Assembly: GCA_947586295.1 (NCBI GenBank)
Contig: CANPXQ010000014.1
Span: 1-13,082, forward strand
Origin: an uncultured Bacilli bacterium
GTDB lineage: Bacteria > Bacillota_I > Bacilli_A > RF39 > UBA660
DNA length: 13,082 nucleotides
Direction: 5' to 3'
Both the position numbers and the translations under genes were made by a program. The notes below the pieces were generated by a model that was given only the letters and a program-made list of their open reading frames with translations, did no database searches and was not told the DNA's origin. This document shows, in pieces, positions 1 through 6,594 of this stretch (position 1 is its first letter; each line of letters begins with the position of its first letter).

Positions 1-861
1 ATAAAAGTAGTAAAAGCAGATTATGCTAATAAAGAATTATTAGGAGAAGGAACAACAACACCTACTGGTGAGGTAGATCCCGTAAAGAATGGCTCTTATT
101 CTAGAGTATATGCATATCAAAAATCTCAAGGTAGTAATGAAGAAAAAGATGCATTTACGCATAGATATAAAGGTAGTCTTCCCCAAGTAGATAGGTATTG
201 TTGGCAAGAAAATGGAAATAATACAACAGCAGCCAATTGGGAAACCTCATTATTAAATAAAATTCATTTAAATACTAATTACTATAACAAAATAGAAGAA
301 ACATATCGAAATTTAATAAAAAAACACGAATGGGTATATGGAAATAAAAATGCCAAATGGGCTAATATAGCTATAGCCCAAGATGTCAAAACAGTATATA
401 ATAATGAACTAGGAATAGATGCCCAAGAGGATCAAAAAACAGATTCTGAATATATAGGATTACTATATGTAAGTGATTACTTATATGGAGCAATACCAAA
501 TAATTGGAACAAACAACCATATACAGGAAAATGGAATTATGAAATGAACACAAACAAATATGATAAAGAAGAAAATCCAGCCGGAAGTTTTCCAAAAACG
601 CAAGAAAATAATGATTATCGATCAGCAACAGATAGTAACTGGTTATATATGGGCTTATGGGAATGGTTAATAACCATAAATAACGACCGTGACATTCCTG
701 TCGCTGCGTTCCGTGTGAATGCTTCCGGTCTTGTCGACGACTACTACTACGTCGGTGAGAGTGCGCGTGTGGTCCGCCCAACCTTTTATCTCGAATCTAG
801 TGCAACATATAAAAGGGGAACTGGCACAGCCAGTGACCCATATGTGTTAGATGTTGCTTAG
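1..861 (+). CDS. C-terminal part of a large surface-type protein (DUF6273-like), 5' end outside window
   Basis: Frame 1 is open from the first base to the TAG at 859-861, giving 286 codons with no start in the window; an internal ATG at 544 is not the true start because the reading frame is continuous upstream. The visible part has no membrane segment. A pattern near codons 79-110 (NWETSLLNKIHLNTNYYNKI, then a Trp-containing stretch) resembles the W-x-x-S-x-L...LN...F/Y pattern I associate with DUF6273-type proteins of gut Firmicutes. It is followed by IGLLYVSDYLYGA, NWLYMGLWEWLI and a C-terminal VRPTFYL...GTGTASDPYVLD tail. From memory, relatives carry an N-terminal export or prepilin-like segment; that end is not visible here. 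Codons 227-261 are compositionally foreign to the rest of the gene (see the separate feature). Function is unknown; surface display or ligand binding through a C-type-lectin/FGE-like fold is inference. An intrinsic-terminator-like hairpin follows the stop. Confidence 0.75.
   Translation: MKVVKADYANKELLGEGTTTPTGEVDPVKNGSYSRVYAYQKSQGSNEEKDAFTHRYKGSLPQVDRYCWQENGNNTTAANWETSLLNKIHLNTNYYNKIEETYRNLIKKHEWVYGNKNAKWANIAIAQDVKTVYNNELGIDAQEDQKTDSEYIGLLYVSDYLYGAIPNNWNKQPYTGKWNYEMNTNKYDKEENPAGSFPKTQENNDYRSATDSNWLYMGLWEWLITINNDRDIPVAAFRVNASGLVDDYYYVGESARVVRPTFYLESSATYKRGTGTASDPYVLDVA
679..783 (+). other. GC-rich, adenine-poor hypervariable-like cassette (candidate DGR variable region)
   Basis: Over 685-780 I count about 57 G+C of 96 bases (59%) and only 13 A, whereas the flanking gene is A-rich and roughly one third GC. 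The reading frame is preserved. Codons at 682-691 (AAC GAC CGT GAC) and 733-756 (GTC GAC GAC TAC TAC TAC GTC GGT) are all NNC or NNT, the pattern expected when AAC/AAT codons of a template are randomised at adenines. Between them lie A-poor codons (CCT GTC GCT GCG TTC CGT GTG, GCT TCC GGT). The rest of the gene favours TAT, GAT and AAT. The cassette ends in GC-rich GTGGTCCGCCCA (769-780), just before the VRPTFYL motif, where a DGR initiation-of-mutagenic-homology site would sit. No template repeat or reverse transcriptase is visible, so a gene-conversion or shuffled cassette is the main alternative. Confidence 0.5.
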
Positions 862-872
862 GTACTTGGAGG

Positions 873-905
873 CTTCATCATTTGATGAAGTTCTTTCGTT
901 TTATG
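873..905 (+). terminator. Hairpin after the surface-protein gene, probable terminator
   Basis: CTTCATCA (873-880) and TGATGAAG (883-890) form a perfect 8-bp inverted repeat with a two-base centre (in practice a slightly larger loop), 11 bases after the stop codon. It is followed by a T-rich but interrupted tail, TTCTTTCGTTTTAT. This is most simply a modest intrinsic terminator. Target genes of some DGRs carry a hairpin shortly downstream of the variable region, but this one is about 90 bases beyond the cassette and not GC-rich, so that reading is weak. Confidence 0.55.
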
Positions 906-955
906 ATAACAAAAAAATAAAAACAGGATATTTATATCACAGCATTAGGGAAGTC

Positions 956-983
956 TTGTTTTTTTGCTATATTTAGGTATAAT
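956..983 (+). promoter_or_regulatory. Predicted sigma-A-type promoter of uppS
   Basis: TTGTTT (956-961) and a perfect TATAAT (978-983) are separated by 16 bases. Transcription would begin near 990, only about 10 bases before the start codon, placing GTGAGG (991-996) at the very 5' end of the message. The -10 is convincing and the -35 matches only in its TTG. Confidence 0.55.
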
Positions 984-1001
984 TTAAGTAGTGAGGTAAT
1001 T

Positions 1002-1706
1002 ATGAATGATTTGAATTTACCAATTCATATAGGGATAATAATGGATGGTAACGGTCGATGGGCAACAAAAAGGGGTTTAAAGAGAAGTGAAGGTCATAAA
1101 GAAGGGGCTAAAACTTTAAAAAAATTATGCATTTATTTAAATAAAAGAGGAATAAAATATTTATCTTTATATGCTTTTTCGACGGAAAATTTTAAAAGAG
1201 AAGAAAATGAAGTTAATTATTTAATGGATCTTTTTATTCAATTATTTAAAACAGAATTTAATACTTTAAAAAAAGAAAATATTAAAGTAATATTTTCTGG
1301 TAGAAAAGAACCTTTAAAAGATGAAGTATGGTTATCTATGCAAACTATTACTAATGAAACTAAAGATAATACGGGATGTATATTAAATATTTGTTTAAAT
1401 TATGGTAGTCAATTTGAAATAGCTGATACTACTAAAAGAATTTGTCAAATGTATATAAATAAAGAAATATCTTTGGATACAATTGATCCAGTATTTATTC
1501 AAAAGAATTTGTATCAAGATTTACCACCATTAGATTTAGTTATTCGTACTGGTGGAGAGATGCGTTTAAGTAATTTTATGCTATTTCAAGCATCCTATGC
1601 TGAACTATTCTTTACCAATACTTATTTTCCAGATTTTAATGAAAAAGAATTGGAAGAAATTTTAACTACTTTTCTTAAACGGAATCGAAGATTTGGGGGT
1701 AATTAA
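1002..1706 (+). CDS. uppS: Isoprenyl transferase (undecaprenyl diphosphate synthase)
   Basis: This cytosolic cis-prenyltransferase condenses isopentenyl diphosphate units onto farnesyl diphosphate to make undecaprenyl diphosphate, the lipid carrier for peptidoglycan and other wall polymers. The 234-residue product is close to the usual length. It has the N-terminal signature HIGIIMDGNGRWA at residues 9-21, with the Mg-binding Asp at D15. YAFSTENFKR follows, and then the diphosphate-binding RTGGEMRLSNF segment with R182, R188 and S190, followed by the family's YAELFF and the C-terminal RNRRFGG. The ATG at 1002 is supported by GTGAGG at 991-996. In many Firmicutes uppS is followed by cdsA; here it stands alone and ends in a bidirectional terminator shared with the convergent regulator gene. 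No key residue is missing, so it is predicted to be active. Confidence 0.96.
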   Translation: MNDLNLPIHIGIIMDGNGRWATKRGLKRSEGHKEGAKTLKKLCIYLNKRGIKYLSLYAFSTENFKREENEVNYLMDLFIQLFKTEFNTLKKENIKVIFSGRKEPLKDEVWLSMQTITNETKDNTGCILNICLNYGSQFEIADTTKRICQMYINKEISLDTIDPVFIQKNLYQDLPPLDLVIRTGGEMRLSNFMLFQASYAELFFTNTYFPDFNEKELEEILTTFLKRNRRFGGN

Positions 1707-1739
1707 AAAGTTGCAATTATTTTCTTTTTGCAACTTTTT
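1705..1739. terminator. Bidirectional intrinsic terminator between uppS and the XRE gene
   Basis: AAAAAGTTGCAA (1705-1716) pairs perfectly with TTGCAACTTTTT (1728-1739), a 12-bp stem with an 11-base loop. The T-run on each strand (TTTTT at 1735-1739 on +, complement of AAAAA at 1705-1709 on -) makes it usable from both sides. It overlaps the last bases of the uppS stop codon and abuts the end of the convergent regulator gene. Confidence 0.8.
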
Positions 1740-1974
1740 CTATTTTTAGAGTATAACCTATGGGTCCTAAGATACTTAACATAGATTTTATAGTAGGAGA
1801 ACTACTACCATTTTCTATTCGCGCAATTTTAGTTCTGGTTACCTTAGAATATCGAGAAAATAGTTCTTGAGTTAAATTATTTTCTTTTCGAAAGCTGATA
1901 AACTCTTTAATAAATATTTCATTTAATTCCTCAGGATTATAAGTTGTTTCAATATAGTTTATATCATAGTCCAT
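1717..1974 (-). CDS. XRE-family helix-turn-helix regulator (HigA-antitoxin-like, orphan)
   Basis: This is a small DNA-binding protein of 85 residues. A five-helix XRE/Cro domain spans about residues 21-70: LTQELFSRYSKV, then TRTKIARIENGSSSPTIKSMLSIL, matching the classic LTQ...S.V...TI.RIENG...P pattern. A short basic tail (GYTLKIEKVAKRK) follows, as in HigA-type antitoxins. I choose the ATG at 1974 rather than the in-frame ATG at 1989. The upstream ATG lies inside the palindromic operator and, from the predicted -10 (complement of ATTGTA, 1990-1995), upstream of the transcription start. The 1974 ATG has GGTGAT just ahead of it. No RelE/HigB-like toxin gene is adjacent: uppS converges and the neighbouring ligase diverges. 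It may therefore be a free-standing autorepressor or the survivor of a toxin-antitoxin pair. Its targets beyond its own promoter, possibly including the divergent ligase gene, are inference. Confidence 0.85.
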   Translation of the reverse strand: MDYDINYIETTYNPEELNEIFIKEFISFRKENNLTQELFSRYSKVTRTKIARIENGSSSPTIKSMLSILGPIGYTLKIEKVAKRK

Positions 1975-1983
1975 TATATCACC

Positions 1984-2017
1984 ACACATATTGTATCATA
2001 TTTGATACAATATGTGT
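1984..2017. promoter_or_regulatory. 34-bp palindromic operator/promoter of the XRE regulator
   Basis: ACACATATTGTATCA (1984-1998) and TGATACAATATGTGT (2003-2017) are perfect 15-base inverted arms around TATT. On the minus strand the palindrome contains TACAAT (complement of 1990-1995), a good -10 for the regulator gene, with TTTACA as a possible -35 just beyond the far arm at a rather long 19-base spacing. A dimeric XRE protein bound here would block its own transcription. The ligase gene starts 63 bases to the right on the other strand with no strong promoter of its own; TTGATA (2002-2007) could act as a weak -35, so joint control is possible. The operator role is inferred from position and symmetry. 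Confidence 0.75.
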
Positions 2018-2079
2018 AAAGTAATATTGAAAATTAGGATTTTTTGGTTTATAGTGAAATTAAGATAAGGGAGGAAATT

Positions 2080-3825
2080 ATGGTAAAAGAAGAAAAATAT
2101 CCAAGTAGTATGTATCATGAAAGGAATGAAAAATTTACACATCGGCATCCTATAATACCAAGTGTTAACTTTTATAATGTTTTAAAAATTATGAGTTTAA
2201 ATAATCGCAGTAAAATAGCTGTTAATTGTTTAAATTTAGAGGTTGCATATCAAAAATTAATTGATGATGCTTTTATGTTTTCGAAAGCTTTTAAAGAATT
2301 GGGAATAAAAAAAGGAGATATTATCAGTATTTCTTTAACTAATGTATATCACGCTATCGCATCCTTTTGTGCTGCTAATCGTCTTGGTGCTGTTGTTACT
2401 TTTTTAAATCCCCAATCTACTATTGAACAAGAGATTTATTATTTAAATGAATTTAAAAGTCCTCTTTTTATTCATTTAAATAAGGGTAATGATTATAATG
2501 AAAATTTAAGGAAAAAGACAAATATTCAAAATATTATCAATCTAGATTCTAGTGACATTACTAAAATGGATTTTTATAGTTCGCAAAATACTGGTTATCG
2601 TAAGGATATTTCGTTTAGAGAATTAGGATTTATTTCAGAATATCAAAAAGGGAAAAAATTTAGTTTAGGTAGTGGTAAAGATGATGCTTTAATTTTATTT
2701 ACTAGTGGTACCACAGGTATTCCTAAAAGTGTCGTTATAACGAATGAAAATATTTTAGCATCAGGAATATATATGAAAAATTCTAGTCATATTGAAGTTG
2801 ATGAAACAACTAAAAGCTTGGTTGTTGTGCCTTTTTCCTATCCATATGGTTTTTGCACATCTACTTTAATGTCTTTATTATGCGGTATGCAAGTAATATT
2901 AGCGCCAACTTTAAATAATGATAATATAAAATATTATTATGCTAAAAATCCTAATTATGTATTTGGTAGTCCGGCATTTTTGGAATTAACAAAGCGCAAT
3001 ATTCCTCAAGGTCAAGATTTATCTAAGACGAAAGTCTTTATTTCTGGTGGTGATTTCTTATTTGATAAAGAAATAAAAGAAGCTCAACAATTTTTTGCAG
3101 AACATAACGCTCAAGTGGAAATTTGCAATGGTTCGGGAAATGCTGAAAGTGTGGGTGCAAGTACAAATTCTGTAGGAATACCATATCGCGCGGGGACTGT
3201 TGGTAAAGTTTTGACAGGAACAAAGCCAATAGTAATCGATCCCGATACTAAAGAAGAGTTGGCCTACGGTAAAGAAGGGGAATTATGTATTAGTGGCAAA
3301 CATATATTTAGAGAATATTATAATGCTAAAACTTTAACGGAAGCGGCAAAGTTTAGATATCACAATCGAGAATATATTCATACGGGAATGATGGGAATTT
3401 TAGATGAAGATGGTTATTTTACGATAACTGGTAGAGCATCGCGTTTTTACATTAATGGTGATTTAAATAAAATTTATTTAGAACGTGTTCAAAAAATTAT
3501 ATCTTTAATTAAAGGTGTCGAAAGTTGTATAGCTGTACCAAAACCAGATAGTGAAAATTTATATACTTGCAAAGTATATATTGTTCCAACTAAAGAAGTT
3601 ACTGATATGGAAAGTTTTATAACCTATTTAAAAGATTGTTTTACTAAACAAATGGTCGATATAAATGGGGAAGTTGTTCAATTAAAACCTTTTGAAATTC
3701 CTACAAGCATTGAATTAATTGAAAAGCTACCACGAAGTGCTGAAAAAGGCGATAAAATTGATATTGCATATTTAGAACAAAAAGCTAAAGAAGAAGCTTT
3801 AATGGAATTAAAATTAAAAAAATAA
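2080..3825 (+). CDS. ANL-superfamily adenylate-forming ligase (acyl-CoA synthetase-like)
   Basis: This family adenylates a carboxylic acid with ATP and usually transfers it to CoA or a carrier protein; the substrate cannot be read from the sequence. At 581 residues it has full family length. The ATP P-loop signature TSGTTGIPKS is at 208-217. The A5-type motif is NGSGNAES at 350-357 with the Glu kept (E356). The hinge/A8 region is ITGRASRFYINGDLNKI from 449, and the C-terminal LPRSAEKGDKID holds the candidate catalytic lysine K559. The usual Y-x-TGD motif reads YIHTGMMG at 432-439, so the ribose-binding Asp is replaced by M437; activity may be altered. I start at the ATG at 2080, preceded by AGGGAGG (2068-2074), rather than an in-frame TTG at 2044 without a ribosome site. 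No membrane segment is visible. It is divergent from the XRE gene and about 60 bases ahead of the histidine kinase gene; a functional link to that kinase is not demonstrated. Confidence 0.85.
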   Translation: MVKEEKYPSSMYHERNEKFTHRHPIIPSVNFYNVLKIMSLNNRSKIAVNCLNLEVAYQKLIDDAFMFSKAFKELGIKKGDIISISLTNVYHAIASFCAANRLGAVVTFLNPQSTIEQEIYYLNEFKSPLFIHLNKGNDYNENLRKKTNIQNIINLDSSDITKMDFYSSQNTGYRKDISFRELGFISEYQKGKKFSLGSGKDDALILFTSGTTGIPKSVVITNENILASGIYMKNSSHIEVDETTKSLVVVPFSYPYGFCTSTLMSLLCGMQVILAPTLNNDNIKYYYAKNPNYVFGSPAFLELTKRNIPQGQDLSKTKVFISGGDFLFDKEIKEAQQFFAEHNAQVEICNGSGNAESVGASTNSVGIPYRAGTVGKVLTGTKPIVIDPDTKEELAYGKEGELCISGKHIFREYYNAKTLTEAAKFRYHNREYIHTGMMGILDEDGYFTITGRASRFYINGDLNKIYLERVQKIISLIKGVESCIAVPKPDSENLYTCKVYIVPTKEVTDMESFITYLKDCFTKQMVDINGEVVQLKPFEIPTSIELIEKLPRSAEKGDKIDIAYLEQKAKEEALMELKLKK

Positions 3826-3834
3826 AGTAATATA

Positions 3835-3862
3835 TTTAAAAAATTTATATTAAATTTATAAT
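3835..3862 (+). promoter_or_regulatory. Predicted promoter of the histidine kinase operon
   Basis: TTTAAA (3835-3840) and a perfect TATAAT (3857-3862) with a 16-base spacer lie between the ligase stop and the kinase start. No terminator hairpin is seen between the two genes, so read-through from the ligase is also possible. Confidence 0.45.
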
Positions 3863-3885
3863 GTTTATTGTAAGAGGTGATTAGT

Positions 3886-5721
3886 ATGGGAACTGGCATT
3901 TTTTTCCCAGTTAGTGCATTATTATTTAGCATCTTAATTGTTCTTTTGTTTTTTACAAAAGAACATTATAAAACAGTCGAAACAAAATTATATGGTTATT
4001 TAATTATCACTAACTTAATTGGATTAATTGTTGAAATATTATGTACTGTAGCAGCCTATATTAGTAAAACTAATCCATTTTTAAGCACTTTAATTTTAAA
4101 GTTATATTTAGTTTATATAATAACGTGGGCCTTACTTTTTACGATTTATGTTTATTATATTTCAACTCCTTTAGAAAAGATGCATAAAAGAGCCAAAATG
4201 GGGATTATAGTATCGACGATATTTTGGCTATTTTCGGTAAGTATGATTTTTGTTTTACCGATTAATCTAATAATTGAAAATAATTTTCAAACTAGGTATA
4301 CGGCAGGTGCAAGTGTAGATTTTACTTATATGATGTCCTTTGTTTTGGTAATAATAATGGTTTATTGCTTATTAAAGAATATAAAAAATTCTAAAAATAA
4401 AAAATATATTCCCTTATTTGTTTTTCTAAATTTAGGGTTGGTGGCAATGATTTTCCAAAAATTTAATCCCAGTATTTTATTAATGACATATATTGAAACT
4501 TTTGTATCAGTTTTAATGTATCATACTATTGAAAATCCCGATGTTAAAATGATTGAACAACTTAATATTGCCAGGGAACAAGCCGATAAAGCCAATCGCG
4601 CTAAAACGGAGTTTTTATCCAATATGTCGCATGAAATAAGAACCCCGCTTAATGCCATTGTTGGTTTTAGTAATTTGCTTTTGGAAAATAAAGAAATTCC
4701 GGATAATGCTAAAGATGAAATAAAAGATATTATAATGGCTGGAGATAATTTATTAGAAATTGTAAATGGAATATTAGATATTTCTAAAATAGAAGCTAAT
4801 AAAATGGAAATAGAAGCGAGTGAATATAGTTTTAAAAAACTCGCTAATGAACTGGTTACTTTAACTAAAGGGAGAATAGCTGAAAAACCATTGGAATTTA
4901 AAGTAAATATTGCGGAAGATATACCCCCAGTATTATATGGTGATTGTCAAAAGATAAAACAAATATGTGTTAATATTTTAACTAATGCGGTGAAATATAC
5001 TAAAGAAGGATGGATAAATTTAACCATTGATCACGTTAAAAAGAATGATATATGTCGTTTAATAATATCTGTAGAAGATACCGGCATTGGAATTAAAGAA
5101 GGAAATATTGATCGTTTATTTGATAAATTTGATCGGCTGGATATAGTAAATAATGTAACTATTGAAGGTACAGGATTAGGACTCGCTATCACTAAAAAGT
5201 TATTAGATATGATGGGGGGAAAAATAGTTGTTCAAAGTACTTTTGGTAAGGGTTCAAAATTTACCGTATCAATTGATCAAAAAATAGTTGAAAATCCTAC
5301 TATTAAACTAGATGAAGAAGAAAAAGTAATTGACAAAGTTCAAGTAAGTGATGAAAAAATAGTTTTAATTGTCGATGATAATAAGATTAATTTAAAAGTT
5401 GCAGAACGGCTATTAGATAGTTATGGTATTAAAAGTGTTTCGGTGGATAATGGGTATGACGCTCTTAGCAAAATTAAAAATAAAGAAAAATTTGATTTAA
5501 TATTAATGGATGATATGATGCCTAAATTAAGTGGAACAGAAACTTTTCAAGAATTACAAAAAATAGAAGGATTTAATATTCCTGTTATTGCATTAACGGC
5601 TAATGCTTTAACTGGAGAAAAAGAAAAATATTTGGCGTTGGGCTTTAATGATTATTTAGCGAAACCTATTAATAAAGAAGAATTAAATAATATAATTAAT
5701 AAATATTTAAATCAAGAATAG
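3886..5721 (+). CDS. Membrane-bound hybrid sensor histidine kinase with C-terminal receiver domain
   Basis: The N-terminal ~215 residues form about seven hydrophobic segments (roughly 5-24, 35-58, 68-93, 105-130, 146-166, 175-192, 196-212), a membrane sensor module of no class I recognise. A short linker helix (AREQADKANRAKTEF) leads to HisKA with the phospho-accepting H249 in NMSHEIRTPLN. HATPase_c follows with the N box NILTNAVKYT (N363, N367), G1 EDTGIGI (D398) and G2 GTGLGLAI (428-435). The C-terminal receiver runs from about 490 to 611: acidic pair D497/D498, phospho-accepting D542 in LILMDDMMP and K593 in LAKPIN. All catalytic residues are present. I choose ATG 3886, with AAGAGGTGA at 3872-3880, over the in-frame GTG at 3877 that lies inside that ribosome site. 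The next gene supplies an Hpt domain, so the two should form one phosphorelay. The sensed signal is unknown. Confidence 0.93.
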   Translation: MGTGIFFPVSALLFSILIVLLFFTKEHYKTVETKLYGYLIITNLIGLIVEILCTVAAYISKTNPFLSTLILKLYLVYIITWALLFTIYVYYISTPLEKMHKRAKMGIIVSTIFWLFSVSMIFVLPINLIIENNFQTRYTAGASVDFTYMMSFVLVIIMVYCLLKNIKNSKNKKYIPLFVFLNLGLVAMIFQKFNPSILLMTYIETFVSVLMYHTIENPDVKMIEQLNIAREQADKANRAKTEFLSNMSHEIRTPLNAIVGFSNLLLENKEIPDNAKDEIKDIIMAGDNLLEIVNGILDISKIEANKMEIEASEYSFKKLANELVTLTKGRIAEKPLEFKVNIAEDIPPVLYGDCQKIKQICVNILTNAVKYTKEGWINLTIDHVKKNDICRLIISVEDTGIGIKEGNIDRLFDKFDRLDIVNNVTIEGTGLGLAITKKLLDMMGGKIVVQSTFGKGSKFTVSIDQKIVENPTIKLDEEEKVIDKVQVSDEKIVLIVDDNKINLKVAERLLDSYGIKSVSVDNGYDALSKIKNKEKFDLILMDDMMPKLSGTETFQELQKIEGFNIPVIALTANALTGEKEKYLALGFNDYLAKPINKEELNNIINKYLNQE

Positions 5722-5735
5722 AGAGGATGGTAATA

Positions 5736-6515
5736 ATGAAAGATGTAAATATTTTAATTGATGCGGGGGTAAATGTTAAAAAGAGTTTAGAACTTTTTGG
5801 AGATATGGAAACCTATAATGATACTTTAGAAACTTTTTTACAAGAAATTGATGGTAAGTTAAAGAAAATAAAGGAATATAAAGAGATAGGAGATATGGCT
5901 AATTATGCTATATTAGTCCATTCTTTAAAAAGTGATGCGCGTTATTTTGGTTTTGATACGCTTGCGGATATAGCTTATAAACACGAACTAGAAAGTAAAG
6001 CTAATAATATGTATTTTGTTACTAGTAATTATGATGAATTAATTAAAGAAGCTAGTAGAATTATCAATTTAGTTAAAAAGTATATGGGTAGAGAATATGT
6101 TGAAGAACAATTAAATGTTGCAGTAAAAGAAAAAGATAAAGCTATTTTAGTAGTAGATGATTCTAATATTATTCGTTCCTTTATAGATAAAATATTTAAA
6201 AATGATTTTGATGTTATAATTGCTAGTGATGGTAAAGAAGCCCTAGATATTTTAAATAATCCTGATGAAAGAATGCGCATTAAAGCTATTTTACTTGATT
6301 TAAATATGCCTAATGTTAATGGTTTTGAAGTTTTAGATTATTTTAAAGAAAAAGATATGTTTAAAAAATTTCCAGTATCAATAATTACAGGGGTTGATGA
6401 TAAAGAAGCAGTCGCTAAAGCTTTTAAATATCCGATTATTGATATGTTAACGAAACCATTTAATGAAAGAGATGTTAAAGCTATTTTAGAAAAAACATTA
6501 AATAGTAATATATAA
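5736..6515 (+). CDS. Hpt-REC phosphorelay protein (histidine phosphotransfer plus receiver, no output domain)
   Basis: This cytosolic protein of 259 residues has two signalling domains. Residues ~5-115 form an Hpt helical bundle with the phospho-accepting H62 in VHSLKSDARYFG. Residues ~134-259 form a CheY-like receiver with acidic D141/D142 (VVDDSN), phospho-accepting D188 in LLDLNMP and a Lys in the LTKPF segment. It begins 14 bases after the hybrid kinase stop codon and must be co-transcribed. I prefer ATG 5736, with AGAGGATGG ending five bases upstream, to ATG 5727, which directly abuts GAGAGG. Together with the kinase it completes a His249-Asp542-His62-Asp188 relay. There is no DNA-binding, GGDEF, EAL or methylesterase domain, so the final receiver must act by protein contact or as a phosphate sink. 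The partner is not in the window. Confidence 0.92.
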   Translation: MKDVNILIDAGVNVKKSLELFGDMETYNDTLETFLQEIDGKLKKIKEYKEIGDMANYAILVHSLKSDARYFGFDTLADIAYKHELESKANNMYFVTSNYDELIKEASRIINLVKKYMGREYVEEQLNVAVKEKDKAILVVDDSNIIRSFIDKIFKNDFDVIIASDGKEALDILNNPDERMRIKAILLDLNMPNVNGFEVLDYFKEKDMFKKFPVSIITGVDDKEAVAKAFKYPIIDMLTKPFNERDVKAILEKTLNSNI

Positions 6516-6542
6516 GTATTTTCAAAATAAATACTTTTTTTT
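6514..6542 (+). terminator. Intrinsic terminator of the phosphorelay operon
   Basis: AAGTATTT (6514-6521) pairs with AAATACTT (6529-6536) around a seven-base loop and runs into eight consecutive T (6535-6542). The stem is AT-rich but perfect, and begins within the stop codon of the Hpt-REC gene. Confidence 0.75.
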
Positions 6543-6571
6543 CCTTTATAGCTATATTTTTAAAATTGATG

Positions 6572-6577
6572 TATAAT
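6572..6577 (+). promoter_or_regulatory. Probable -10 element of trpS
   Basis: A perfect TATAAT lies 18 bases before the start codon, after the preceding terminator, where a promoter is needed. No convincing -35 is seen at 16-18 bases upstream. There is no room for a T-box leader here, unlike at valS. Confidence 0.4.
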
Positions 6578-6594
6578 AATTTCGGAGGTTTATT

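Noticed and set aside
386..781. 131-codon open frame on the minus strand opposite the surface-protein gene
   Set aside because: It lies antisense to a continuous plus-strand frame, has no ribosome site and its open length is helped by the GC-rich cassette; it is a shadow.
544..861. Stand-alone 105-residue protein starting at ATG 544
   Set aside because: The same frame is open back to base 1 with consistent composition and family motifs, so this is the end of a longer gene.
3038..3932. Minus-strand open frames at 3038-3229 and 3678-3932
   Set aside because: Both lie opposite strong coding sequence (ligase and start of kinase) and encode low-complexity hydrophobic or Ser-rich peptides without start signals.
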